From Heterodera schachtii (taxonomy: Eukaryota > Nematoda > Chromadorea > Rhabditida > Heteroderidae), in the NCBI GenBank assembly GCA_023374025.1, contig SIJG01000073.1:279909-343908 (forward strand): a DNA stretch of 64,000 nt, read 5' to 3'. The notes beneath the pieces were generated by a model. That model was not told where the DNA came from and did no database searches. It saw only the letters and a program-made list of their open reading frames with translations. Every line of letters begins with the position of its first letter. Within the stretch, counting starts at the first letter, position 1. Shown here piece after piece: positions 34,231 to 46,574 of this stretch. The translations under genes were made by a program, and so were the position numbers.

Positions 34231-37200
34231 AACATGTTTTTTTTCATTTTGACTAAAATTTCCAAAGTGCTGATTTTCACCCCAAATGATGATCTTGTTG
34301 GCTAAATGCTGGTTCTAAGCAAATCAAATAAGAAACAATTAAAAAATTTTAGAATATAAAATAATTACAACACAGAATAATTCAATTAATTAAAAAATTG
34401 TAAAAACATAAAATTAAAGAATAATTATATTTAATTTTATTTGTTTTATTTTTAATTTATGATTATATTGATTATGTAATTTTACATGATCTGAATTAAA
34501 AATGATTTATTTATTCATGAAAAATGATTCTCTTTTAATGAGATTATTTATAGAGGCTTTTTATAAATGTTTAAAAAATGAATATAAAAAGCAGACTTAA
34601 GATAATTATATAAATAAATTAATAAATATCGCCACACGTTTTTGCGCATAATCACATAAATAATTTAGCAAATGATTTCAAGTATTAATCTTCGATTAAA
34701 TATACTGACTGCCTTAGAAAATTTAAATATCTTAAAAATATCTTATAAAAAATAACAAAAATAAAATGAAAGAGCCAAATTCTTAATGGATTTTTCATTA
34801 TAGATACTGGGAATCCCGGCAAGAATATAAGAATAATTATATTTTTACAAATATTTTGTACTTCATTAAAACAATATTTAATAAAAATCATAAATTATTA
34901 AAAAAAAATAAATGTATAAAAAATAAACCTAAAAATAATCAACCATAAATATACTATGAGACTTTTTTTTCTTTCGGTAACTTTTAGGAAAACCATGATT
35001 AACTAACTATATCTTAGAAAAATATTATTAGAAAAAAGAATTTAAAAAGTTTTGAAAAAAAACATCTGTGCTTAGAAATATTATCATCTTTATAAAACAT
35101 ATACATAATGAATTTTTCTTATAATTTGCTTTAATTACAACAGTAATAAAAAACTCAAATGGATTAAAGAAAAATTATTATTAATTTAACAAAAAATTCA
35201 AAAAATGATAGTTTAATTTAAATTTTTAGCTAACGAAAAATGCTCTACAAAATTATTTTTTACACCACCGCTTTCAAAGCGAGTCTTGAGTTCCGAGTTT
35301 CACTCCTCGCCCATTTTTTTTTCTATATATGGTGACATAGCCAGGCCTAACATCCGGCATCTAAATAAGCTTTATATTACATGTGCAATTAATGGGCCTT
35401 CAAACACATTTATTATAAACAACAACAAAAAATTATGATTTATGTAGGTGACATCAAATTATTAAGTAATTAATATTAAATATAAAAATTGAACAGTTAT
35501 GCAAAAATAAAATGGATAGACCGTAAAATATTTTTAAAAAATAGAACATAATTTTCACTTATTAAAAACGATAACCAATTATTTAGGAATAAAAAATTGA
35601 GTTAAAAAGTATTTTAAATTTTTAAAAGCGAAGGAAAGCAACCTATAGCAGCAAACCACTTAAGTGGAACGCACTGGTACGCACCAGCAAGTAAAATCAT
35701 AGTAAATATTTAGATTTTCGTTAGACTTTCGAATTAAAACATATATTAAAGTAAATTAAAATAAATTGTTCTTATCAATTATGGTTTGTAGATCTTACGC
35801 TTAACACCCTTTTGAGCGGCCCCGCAATAATATGTATCGATAAACATAATATCAATTTATTTGTCATAACGATGAAAAAATATTTGAAGAAGTTTTTGTC
35901 CGGAATAACGACAATCACGGTTTCGCGGTATAAAACGATTGATAGACTTAATTAAAGAAATATAAACTTTATGAAAGCCATGTCTTTTTAACCTTTAAAA
36001 ATAAATAAATTTAACAATAGTTAGAAATAATTAAAACAAATAAAATAATATAATGTTTTTCTTAAAGGTATAAGTTAAAAAATAATAATTACAATAAATA
36101 TGAAAAATTTAAATATAACCGTTTTGATTACTAAAATTTTGCTTATGAATAATTTTTTTCGCTTTTAAAACTAGTAAATAATTAAATCTAAGTTGAAACT
36201 GAAATGGAAAATTGATATATTTCTTATTTTTAAAAAGATTAAAAAAAAATAAATACATAAATAATTCAAACGGATTAATATTTTTTGCTACTGAACAGAA
36301 GGGGAATTTTTTTCTCGATAACTCTGGAGTATCTTAACAACCAGAATTCAGCTCATGAATTGACGAAAAAAAAGTCTTTATAAGTATAAAAAATTAAAGG
36401 CCAACGGTAGAATTTATCATTTATTATCTTTTTAGATTAAAATTAATTTGAACAATGTTTTAACTTCTATAAATATATGAAAATTATTCACTCAATGATT
36501 TAATGGCTTGATGAATGTAAAACAGGAAATTATTGAAGGAAGAGTGTTGTGATCAAAGTCAAGAACTATTTTAATGAAGTCGTAAAATTCATCGTATTTG
36601 GAGCATCATCAATCAATATGATTTATAATAAATTTAAATATTTTTTAAAATAAAGATACCAATATTTTATTAGGGTTTAATTTTCAACATTAAAATGTAT
36701 GTTTTTGAAAATCTCCCGTATAACATGTGCTAAATGACAAAAATATTAAAAAATAAGCATTTCTTTATAAAAATAATTAAATTATTTAGTTGACATTGAG
36801 TAATTAAGACAAAAAGGAGGTGCTAGTGCGTTTCGTAAAACTGCCAATGGGTTCGAAAACAAAATGGGTAATATATATAAATTCATAACTTGGCCCAAAT
36901 TCAACCAAATTAAAATTTCATGGTATCATTCAATAGCTTTAATGTTCTCTTTCAGAATATATTTTTATAAAATTTTTTACTTAAATATAAAAAAAGTTAT
37001 TGTCACAAAATTTCGAAAATCCTAAGTCAGAATTTTTTGCACAGAACTTTTTTTAAACTAAATGAAATTTTCTGAAATTTTAAGGTAAATAGAGAATTCT
37101 TAAGGCTATCGAATATATAATTAATTTTGGCTCAATTGCATTTTATAGATTTAAAATAATAAATGTTTATAAATTATATATGCATGACCATTGCAAAAAA

Positions 37201-38239
37201 CATAGCGGGTTCAATGCTTTATAACGTTTTTTATACTTGTAGATTGAAGAATTATTAAAATATTTTCACGAGAAATGTTTAAACAAAATGACAGGAAGGA
37301 AAATTTAAAAAATAATCAAAGCCATAAAATTTAATTAAATAAATTGCCGTTAAAAATAAAAATGAAGTATTAGGCAACAATTATTATTTTAAATCGACAC
37401 TCTCATCGGTCAAGGACTTCAGTAGATGGTCATTTATGAATCTTATGCTAAAAATTAAAAAATAATTATTTGGATTAATAAAACTTAAATTTAAAAATAA
37501 TTTATTAACATAATTCGTATGAATCCAAAGTTAAATATTATATGTAATTCGTAAAGAATTAAAATGAACTTAAAAGAAAAGTATATTTCCCTGTAAATGT
37601 TTATTTATTTGTTTATTTTTGCCTTTTTATATTGTATCAATCATTTTCTCATAGACCAGAACATACAAGATATTAATTAAAGATTAGAAATTATCCTCTT
37701 TTAGTTGAGGGGAAGCCTAAATTTATCGGCACTATTCATCAATTAATTATTTTAAGCGTTTTTGATTTATATAATTGCATACAAATTTACCAAAAATAAC
37801 GTTTTGAGGCATTTTAAAAATATATTAAATACAAATTTAAATTACTTCATTTTAAGTTTTGTTACCCAGCCTTATTAATAGCAAAATTATTAAAAAAAAA
37901 CAATTTAACATCACTAGACTGAGAAAAGTCTAAAATTATAAATATTAGTGAAAATAAATTTAGATTTTAATAATAATAATTTAAAAAGGATTTATTAAAA
38001 TAGCTTTAACGATATGATTGAACAATATTTAACCAAAACTCACAAATATATTATTATTTAATGAAAAAATTAATTTATAAAAAAAGGTAAATTTTCGCCC
38101 AAAAATAGAATGAAACATAATGAATGTTCTTAAAAAACCAAAGCATTAACATTATTATCAAAAATGATTTAAATTAATGTCGGAAATCTAACATAAATAA
38201 CACAGCGACCAACGTCCATTACACTTTAAAATAGAAAAA
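34231..38239. other. AT-rich spacer
   Basis: No gene recognised in 4 kb. 35258-35330 has a tRNA-like 3' scrap (GAGTTCCGAG, then TCACTCCTCGCC, then T9) without a D arm. Small GC-richer scraps lie at 35660-35690, 35800-35830 and 35890-35930. The 68-codon minus frame at 34685-34891 has no motif. Confidence 0.45.
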
Positions 38240-38326
38240 ATGGAAGACGAGAATGAAATCCAGTTCATTGGAATCTTTTGGGCGCGTAACGAGAAGTCAA
38301 AAACCAAAAGATGGAAAACTATTTAA
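38240..38326 (+). other. Short exon-like frame, unknown
   Basis: A 28-codon ATG frame reads MEDENEIQFIGIFWARNEKS and then KTKRWKTI. It is acidic at the start and basic at the end, in a small GC-richer patch. It could be a first exon or a gene fragment. Confidence 0.3.
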
Positions 38327-39312
38327 TTAAATGATAAAATAAAACAATATTATAAAAAGATTTTTTTATTAATTAAACAATTCGTTTTAATTATTTATAA
38401 AGTGCTAGCAACATTAGTAATTATAAACTAACTAAAAAATTAGAAAAGACGACAAATTTTACTAATCAAATTTCACACCAGGTCTTACCTTTTTTAATAC
38501 ATGAAGATATGCTATAATCAATAATTCAAAACAATTTAAAAACAGAATTTCAGAAGATTTCTTTTGACATAATTTTTTATTTGGTTTTTCAGAAGTTTAA
38601 ATATTTGGCAACCGCATTCCCTTATTGCTGCCACAAAAAACAATACGAAGTCACAATGACAATTTAAAAAATATTCTTAAAAATAAAAAAATAAATAAAG
38701 CAAATTTTAAATTATTTAATTAACATTTTTGCTTCTATGTACGTATTAATGCGCAAGAATTTAGGTATTTATCTACTTACCTAAACAGGAAAAAAATAAT
38801 ATAAGTGAAATAAAATTTTAAAAAAATGCACAATAATGAAATTTTTTGTAATATTTACATAATAATTGATCTCTTATTGCTATAATTACTGTTTCAATGA
38901 AATTGATTTAAGTAATAACCATGAATGTAGCTTTATTAAAAAATATATATAAAATCAATAAAGAGCAGAATGAAAAAATTATTGTTGAATCAGGAACCGT
39001 ATTTCACTTTTAAAAATTGTATGCACTAGATAAAGAAAATTTTAAAGAAAAATATATTTCTACAATTTTTCAACATTTATATTGTTATTTGTATTACCTA
39101 AGTTAAATTTTTAAATAGATAACAAGAACAACAAAATAAACAAAAATAATGAATGTATATTTTGTTATAAAGATAATAATGGCATTAAAGCATAATTAAA
39201 AGATATGGGAAAAAGAAAAAAATCAACAGTATTTTAAATTGAATAATACTGAGGATTGTACGATATGAAAATTTAAAATGATAAAAACAGATCCAAAATT
39301 GATATTTTACTA
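38327..39312. other. AT-rich spacer
   Basis: No gene recognised. About 39125-39175 is similar to 48165-48215 (AACAAAAATAA.GAATGT..AT then TTGTTATAAA). Confidence 0.4.
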
Positions 39313-39321
39313 GCCATTTAG

Positions 39322-39796
39322 GGCGCCCTGAAAATGCGTCAGTGGAAAATGCGTCAGTAGAAAAAGCGTCAGTAGAAAATGCGTCAGTGAAAATTTTATT
39401 GTCATAAAAACAAGTTCCTTGTGTTTTCGAGGTCACTGACCACGATTCCGGTATCCATTTTGGCCAATTTCGAATTCCTGACCCGAATTCGAACAAAAAG
39501 TCGACAGCCCTAATTTTCGAATTTAGCATTTTTGTGCCAAAACTGCATAAATGATCTCTTATTGCAGGATTGATGGCTTTTAGTTTGTTTCCGTGTATTT
39601 AAACATATTTTTAAGAAAAAACCTAATTTCGAAAATTTTGATTTTTCGACTTCTTGTTCGAGTTCAGGTTCGAGATTCGAAATTGAGAACGATTTTCTTA
39701 TAGAAGTTTACTTCTATATTACAATACTACATGGAACTTTATTTTAAAATATTTGTATCACTGACGCATTTTCCACTGACCGATTTTCCGGTAACG
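39322..39796. mobile_element. Compact MITE 4 with mirrored arrays (word GAAAATGCGTCAGTG)
   Basis: The 475-bp element begins GGCGCCCTG. Four 15-bp units, GAAAATGCGTCAGTG, follow at 39330-39389, and two inverted units lie at 39759-39788. The flanks GCCATTTAG (39313-39321) and GCCATTTTAG (39797-39806) look like a target duplication that has gained or lost one T. The tips themselves match only loosely beyond the units. It has the same architecture as MITE 3, including the 15-bp unit length. The 114-codon minus frame across it is a by-product of the unit. Confidence 0.7.
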
Positions 39797-39849
39797 GCCA
39801 TTTTAGTCTATGGAAAGAGTACGAAATTCTCTACCTAATTGCTTTTTGA

Positions 39850-40618
39850 CGGACGGGCACGACTGGGCGCCGACGACTGGGCGCTACCAACTGGGCGACG
39901 CCGACTGGGCGACGTCAACTGGGCGCCAGCTCAACTGGGCGCCGCCGACTGGGCGCCAAGACCCACTTTCAAATTCCCTTTCTTTAGGCACAAAAATCGC
40001 AAAATAGGTTTTAAATAGACACAAAAATTTTCGAAGAGGCAATAAAATTTTTGAGAATTTTTATTTTCAATTCTGAAGGGTGTATTTTTTAAAGAGATTT
40101 TTTGTTTTTTTAATTTTCAAAAGTCATGAAAGCATGATTTCAATTTTGGGTCGCTTATCACGAACCGACATCCATTTCGACAACGAACCCGGACCTAAAT
40201 TCGAACAAAAATTGTTAGAATTGGGTCCGAGGGTTCGAAATGGATACAGGATTCATTGTCAGCAACCCAGAAAACTTGGAACAACAAAATAATTCTTTAA
40301 AGGGGGCCTACCATCATAACTATTACGCAAAATTTTATGCATTTGCCTAAAAAATCCCTATTTATCAAATATATGGTAGGGGGTAGGGATAGCACGTAAT
40401 TCCGTTTCGAAAAAATTTTCGGCTTCGGAACTCACAATTTCCAAAAATTTTTGGGGTCTCGGAATCCCTTCTCTGGTAGGGAGGGAAACGGGGACTGGCG
40501 CCCAGTGGGCGGCGCCCAGTTGATTGGCGCCCAGTCGGCGGCGCCCAGTTGATCTGGCGCCCAGTTGGCGTCGCCCAGTCGGCGTCGCCCAGTTGGCGGC
40601 GCCCAGTCGACCCCCACC
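39850..40618. mobile_element. Compact MITE 5 with mirrored arrays (word CGACTGGGCGCC)
   Basis: The 769-bp element has 22-bp terminal inverted repeats with 18 matches (left CGGACGGGCACGACTGGG, inverse of the right CGGTGGGGGTCGACTGGG). An 8-bp duplication CTTTTTGA flanks it exactly (39842-39849 and 40620-40627; with the adjoining G it could be 9 bp). About seven CGACTGGGCGCC-type units lie at the left (39860-39960) and about nine inverted units at the right (40497-40609). It starts only 53 bp after MITE 4. The 65-, 106- and 121-codon frames rich in W-A-P-P-T-G-R are translations of the array. Confidence 0.87.
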
Positions 40619-40627
40619 GCTTTTTGA

Positions 40628-42786
40628 ATGGTAGGGCTACTACTTGTAAATAAAAACTTAAACTTGGGTTGAAATTGGAACTCAAAAATGATCAATTTTT
40701 GATCATTATCCCTTGAAATTCGGTAGGAAATAGTGATTTTTATAATGATCAAATTCAAACAAGTATAACTTTTATGTACAAGTAATAGCCCCACCATTTA
40801 AAAGGCAAGTCGGTAGCGATTTTGTGATTTTTCCAATGAGCCTATCCAAAATTTCCAGAAAATTTTTTACAGCTACCTAGGAATTTTTTTTGAAAATTTT
40901 CCCGATTTTCAATGTATTTTAGGGTGTCGCAATAACTATGAAGGAGTGATCTGATCAATTTGGTGTATAAGACGTTTTTGATCAGCCTTAAAGCATGAAA
41001 CAAATTGAAATTAAATGTTCAGCATTATTCAATTTGAAGAAAAATAATAAAAATTTTAACAAATTTATTTGCATAAATATATATGACATGGATAATTTTG
41101 GGAATTATTAGCATTAAATTTATAAACTTTGCCTCAAGAATGATTAAAACAAATTGTTTGTCTTAATAATCAATTCAAATATTACAATTCATTATTTAAC
41201 CAAAAACCGAGAAATATTAGACAAAGATTTTCGAATTCTATTTAAATGAAAGTAATTAAATTATAATTCGAGGATGTTAAAGTGGCAAGGAAAGAGCGTG
41301 CTTGGGAGTGTCCTAACTTGGCTCAAAAATACTTTCCATAGTATGAAATCGAGAAATTGGATGAATTTCAACAAATATTGTTTATTTTAAAGTAATTAAA
41401 CAAGTTAAATTTTTATGCATAAATTTTTACAATTATTTAAAAATTGCATTCAAACAAAATAATAAATTTACAAAAAACTCCATTTTAAGCTACTTCAAAA
41501 AATAAATAATAATTTATTTAAATTAATTTAAATATCATACTACTACAATATTTTAAAATTAATTCAAAACAAAAGTTAAATATTTATAATGTTTACATAT
41601 TACCAAATGGTAGTTGTAGAACAAATATTTGCTAGCTAAACTATAAGGCTAAATTAATTTCAAAAATAATAAACGAAAGATTTAAACTATTTTAAAATTA
41701 CTTGAAATTTAAAAATCATGTAAAAGGGCTAAATAAATTTAAAAAGTTTCATTTATTAGTGATTATTATGCACGAATTAATAAACGATACATTATGAATA
41801 ACAAATAAATTGTAAAGAAAAATTTATTTCAATCAATACAAATCAATTATTAATTTATTCTACCAAGAATTATATTGGAATCACTTTAATGAATATGAAA
41901 GCACAAACATTAATTGAAACATAAAAATATATATATATAATTAATAATTATTACGAAAAATTTGGAAAACAAGGTCTTCGATTTATCAATTTTAACAAAG
42001 CTCATTTTAAAAATTGCAATAAAATTTCAATTCAAAAAGTCAATTACACAAGGTTATCCGATATCATATTATTATTTTATCAAAAACTATGTGTGATTCA
42101 CATTGTATAGGGAAATGCAAATTAAAAAATTTTATTCAACACAAGAGCTAATGAAACTTAATTGTTTTTATTCTTGTAAAGCATTAGTTAATTTGTGATA
42201 ATAGACACCTCTACATAAGAACATTCTTTTTTAATCATCCTCTAATTAATATAAATTAAATTTAAAATTTTTTAAATCTCTATTGTGAATTTGATATTTA
42301 TATTGTAATTATTTTTAAAAAAATTCATCTCTTTTCGCTATGAATTGCATTAAAACAATAAATCGGGAAATTTTAAGTTTTTTAATTTTTTTTTTACCAC
42401 CCCCCCCCCCTCGAAAATTCCATGTTTCTAGTATAGTTTTAGGTGCTAATCAAGAACCTCCTGTCAAAATGTATTTTCACTCAGATTTTTAGCGTGATTT
42501 TTTAAAAAGAAATAAGATGTGATATCCATATATATTAATCGTTTCCTCTCGAGGCAATTTCTTGGTTTTTCCCAATATTTCGTTTAAGTTATATTAAATT
42601 GTCTCTCTTTCTTGTCTTTCACTCTCGGTCCTTCTCTCTCTGTTTCTTTTTCTCTTTCTTTTGTTGCAAATTACTTAATTCCATCGCTAAAATGCAGTGA
42701 CTCAATCCTCCCTCCTTAATTGCCTATCAAAATCGATACCAAACGAAGCGGCGCGGCGAATGCCATTGCCATCTACTGAAGAGAGT
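40628..42786. other. AT-rich spacer
   Basis: No gene recognised. A C11 run lies near 42400, and a CT-rich patch (CTCTCTTTCTTG-type) at 42600-42670. Confidence 0.5.
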
Positions 42787-42795
42787 TTGTTTCCC

Positions 42796-43743
42796 GGTGT
42801 CAACCCAAAACGTCACCTTCCATAACGTCACCACCCAAAACGACACCACCCAAAATGACACCAATCCAAAACGGCACCACTCCAAAAGGTCACCAACCCA
42901 AAACGTCACCAATTCCAAAATGTCACCAACCCAAAACGTCCCCAAATTAAGGCCAATGATTAAATTTAAGCAAAAGGATCAGTCCCAGATTAACTCATTA
43001 ACTAACATTGTTTTAAATCAAAAATTATTATAATATAAAATTGACAGTAATTGATTCAGAATAAAATTAATTAGAATAGCCAAAACTAACATTGACCAGG
43101 GATCCCTCGCCCCAGAAGCCAGGGATCCAAGCTTAGGCTTTACCTTTGACCAGGGATCCCTCGCCCCAGAAGCCAGGGATCCAGGCTTAGGCTTTACCTT
43201 TGACCAGGGATCCCTCGCCCCAGAAGCCAGGGATCCAGGCTTAGGCTTTACCTTTGACCAGGGATCCCTCGCCCCAGAAGCCAGGGATCCAGGCTTAGGC
43301 TTTACCTTTGACCAGGGATCCCTCGCCCCAGAAGCCAGGGATCCAGGCTTAGGCTTTACCTTTGACCAGGGATCCCTCGCCCCAGAAGCCAGGGATCCAG
43401 GCTTAGGCTTTACCTTTGACCAGGGATCCCTCGCCCCAGAAGCCAGGGATCCAGGCTTAGGCTTTACCTTTGACCAGGGATCCCTCGCCCCAGAAGCCAG
43501 GGATCCAGGTTTAGGCTTTACATCAGATAACTAAAATTAATTATTTTTAATCTGGGACTGATCCTTTTGCTTAAATTTAATCATTGGCCTAAATTTAGTG
43601 ACGTTTTGGGTTGGTGACATTTTAGATTGGTGACGTTTTGGGGTGGTGACCTTTTGGATCGATGTCGTTTTGGTTTGGTGACCTTTTGGGTGGTGCCGTT
43701 TTGGGTGGTGACGTTATGGAAGGTGACGTTTTGGGTAGGACTC
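42796..43743. mobile_element. Foldback MITE 6 with long mirrored termini (word ACCCAAAACGTCACC)
   Basis: The 948-bp element has a duplication TTGTTTCCC (42787-42795 and 43744-43752; 8 or 9 bp). Its termini are about 205-bp inverted repeats: left 42796-43003, right about 43538-43743. Each comprises ten or so ACCCAAAACGTCACC-like units (the word variously altered) and then a matching unique block (GGCCAATGATTAAATTTAAG on the left, its inverse on the right). The centre is occupied by an 8-copy, 54-bp minisatellite. There is no transposase. Short open frames on both strands come from the array. Confidence 0.88.
43094..43525 (+). repeat. Minisatellite, 8 x 54 bp
   Basis: Units start at 43094, 43148, 43202, 43256, 43310, 43364, 43418 and 43472. 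Each begins GACCAGGGATCCCTCGCCCC and contains GGGATCC twice. The copies are almost identical; the first has AAGC where others have AGGC, and the last has GTTTAG and lacks the final CTTT. The GC-rich array stands out in AT-rich DNA and lies exactly in the loop of MITE 6. There is no spacer/repeat alternation, so it is not a CRISPR array. Confidence 0.97.
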
Positions 43744-43785
43744 TTGTTTCCCCAATGGATTTTATTCATTTTCATGCATCATCAA

Positions 43786-44434
43786 TTAGGGTGTTGAATT
43801 ATATGGATATAAAATCGCAAAATATGGCCATAAAATATGGACAACAAATCGTGAAATATGGGTATAAAATGACAAAAATACATAAATTTTCCGAATTGAG
43901 GGGTAAATTTTCAAAAATTTCTTCAAATTCATTAAATTCTAGTAAAATAAATTTAAAATGGCTAAATACTGTATAAGAACTCGTTTTAAAAGAAAAAAGC
44001 TATTTTTAATGAAAACCCGACCAAAAAACTAAAATTTTCGCGTTTTTGTTTATTTTTGATATAAATTAATCATTTTTAAGAAACAAAATTTGATCAATTT
44101 TTTCGACAAAATTTTGCTAAAAAATGTCTTTTTCGGAAAATTTTCCAGTCTTTGGGGTCAAAACGGCCAATTTAGCTGATGGGGGCCGTTCTAATAGAGG
44201 TTTTTGGGAAAAATGCCAAAATATGGACATAAAATATGGATAAAAATGCCAAAATATGGAAAAATATGGAAATATGGACATAAAATATGGATAAAAATGC
44301 CAAAATTTGGAAAAATATGGAAATAGAAATCCATCCATGAAGCTTCTAATCAAGCTAAAAACATGTTTTCATGCGTTTCAGGCCTCTCACAGTCCGGTAA
44401 AAAAATATGGATTTCCATATAATTCAACATCCTA
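43786..44434. mobile_element. Compact hAT-like MITE 7 (word AAATATGGA)
   Basis: The left tip TAGGGTGTTGAATTATATGG (from 43787) and the inverse of the right tip TAGGATGTTGAATTATATGG (from 44434) agree at 19 of 20 bases. ATCATCAA (43778-43785) and ATCATCAC (44435-44442) form a near-exact flank duplication, with one extra T at the left. AAATATGG/AAATATGGA copies fill both sides in the same orientation (43815-43865 and 44215-44320). The middle has the AAAATTTTCC...TTGGGG block and GATGGGGGCCGTTCTAAT. It begins about 35 bp after MITE 6 ends. Confidence 0.82.
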
Positions 44435-44442
44435 ATCATCAC

Positions 44443-46045
44443 TTCCTTTTTTCAACATTGATGAGAGGCGTAATTATTTATTCTGATTTTGAGCGGTCAC
44501 AATTATAAATTTAAATTTTGCTTATTTCTTGATTTCCTATTTTGGTGCAAGTCTTATTAAATCGTATAAAATAATTAAATTTGTTCGACATCTTTGAACC
44601 ACTAATTCCCTTAAATTAAAAAAAAAATTCTTTATTTACTAATTTCCAATTCATTAATTTATTTTTGTTTGAGAAATGAAATATTCTCAATTTTTATCTG
44701 CTATTATGATAATCAGATCATGCCTTATGTTTCTTCTAAGATAGATTCATACGAATTGTTGATGCCGAGGGTGAAATTTTGGTAAAAAATAAATAAAAAG
44801 AATTAAATTAAAAAATATTGAAAATAAATTATTCTTAACATTTATAAACGAATTTAAAACAAAATATGAATTATGCGAAAATGCAAAATTCTTAAATAAA
44901 AGTTTATTTATTATAGCAGATTGAGCAAAAAAGTTTAAAAAAAGTGATAAATATATTTAAATCTAAGTAATTTTTTGCCAAAAATCGCATAAATATTCTG
45001 AGTTGATAAAACTTTTAATTTTTCATTAATTAGAAATACATAAAACAAAGATCGTTTTTTAGTTTATAAAAACAAGAAACAATTTAATCAAATTCTATAA
45101 ATTAATTAGATGGAGAAATAAATTACAACATGAAAATTTAAATCAGAATGACAAATTAATAATTCCATCATTGAAATACATGAAGTTTTATTTATACCTA
45201 ATAATTAAATAGACGTCCGATTAGCATGAATGCCAAACTCGGACTGGACCAAGTATATTAAACTCTAATCAATTTAGTTTTATAATTCATAATTTTAAAT
45301 ATCAAAAATTATAGACGAAATGAAAAGAAATTTTGTGAAAAAATTGCGAAATATCAGTAAATAGAATAAAAAAAATCACATCAAAATATTAACAAATACA
45401 TTTATTACAAATTTTAAAACATTTGAAAATTCTGGATATCAATTATGTTACAGCCTATGTATCATCAAAAAATGAAAAATGATTAAAAAATCCCAATTTT
45501 GGATGCAAATTCATACAAATTTTTTAAAGCTATACAATTTTTAAGATATATCTGGAAAATGAAAGATTTAATTAATTTTTTTATTAAACAAAATCGAAGA
45601 CTGATTAAATTAAACAAATTCAAAAATTAAAAGATTGATCAATGAATTTTTTATTTCGACAAAAAATTGATCACATTTATTTAAAGAATTAAAGTAAACA
45701 GGAAATCAAAAGTAAAAGAAAATTCTGTGATATAAATTTCTAATTTAAAGAAAATTGAAACTGTACATGGGATCGAATTGAAAACGAACAAGAAGCATAA
45801 AATTTTTTTTCAGTATATTATAATTTAAAAAATATATAAATAAATCACAATCAATTCCTAATGAACCTTATCGATAATTTTTATTTATTATGCTCAATAT
45901 CGTTGCGGTAAGAATGAAAATTGATTGTCATATTTCAACGTACTTAACATATTTCTTTTGGGTTGTGTTTTACCAGCTACACGTGATCTCTTAACAAAAC
46001 ATGTGAAATAAAGCATATGAATTCATCGCAATAATTAGGCAATAA
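44443..46045. other. AT-rich spacer
   Basis: No gene recognised. Confidence 0.5.
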
Positions 46046-46370
46046 TTCGCGGCTTGTCGAAGACATCGCTTTGAACTTCATTTGAGGTTCTTCCAGAACA
46101 TTCTACATGGTTTGTATGGGCATGCGTGATCGGATCAACGAAGTTAAGCGTATAATTGACGGAATGACAGACATAAGGCGGAATGACGGGAATTGCTGCG
46201 ATCACGCCGCCCATATAAGCTGCCCACTGATCAGAATGGTTGGTGAGCCGGGAATCACGAATTCTTCAATGATTGGCAAGAGGATGGCGCGGGTTCGGTC
46301 CGGTAGAATGCGAACCACTCCAGTACTGGTGTGGGCATCGTAAAGTGCAAAAACCAAATTTCCCGCACTC
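46046..46370 (-). pseudogene. Merlin / ISXO2-like (IS1595-type) transposase fragment
   Basis: On the minus strand the first frame gives NLVFALYDAHTSTGVVRILP, then DRTRAILLPIIEEFVIPGSP. A one-base shift continues as DQWAAYMGG, then CHSVNYTLNFVDPITHAHTN and HVE; further shifts give FWKNLK and KFKAMSST. This is the C-terminal half of the DDE domain of the IS1595/ISXO2 family. Asp in (S)DQW and Glu in NHVE are the expected second and third catalytic acids, while the first Asp region is absent upstream. The upper edge follows TTTCTGAG and could be an exon boundary. At least three frame changes make it a pseudogene. Merlin transposons of animals carry such transposases and leave 8-9-bp target duplications. 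The plus-strand 78-codon frame over it is a shadow. Confidence 0.82.
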
Positions 46371-46574
46371 AGAAATATATAAAATAAAACAAAAATTGTT
46401 GATAACTAAAATAATATTGCTTTTCCTATTAGTTCAAAAAGGAATTTAAAGCACTGATATTAAAATAAACATTAAATAATAAAAAAGGAACCTAATTAAC
46501 ATTAAGGAGTTACATATTTTATAATACCCAACTCATATTAAACCAAGTCTCTTTGGAAATAAAATTAAAAATTT

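Noticed and set aside
35258..35330. tRNA gene
   Set aside because: A T-arm-like 3' part and T9 run exist, but there is no D arm or pairing 5' acceptor strand; at most a fragment.
39810..40797. Open frames rich in W-A-P-P-T-G-R
   Set aside because: They translate the CGACTGGGCGCC arrays of MITE 5 and overlap each other on both strands.
43094..43525. CRISPR array
   Set aside because: The eight 54-bp units follow each other head to tail without unique spacers, in a eukaryotic transposon.
42727..43976. Frames with TQNVT/FWVG repeats
   Set aside because: They come from the ACCCAAAACGTCACC arrays of MITE 6 and the flank of MITE 7.
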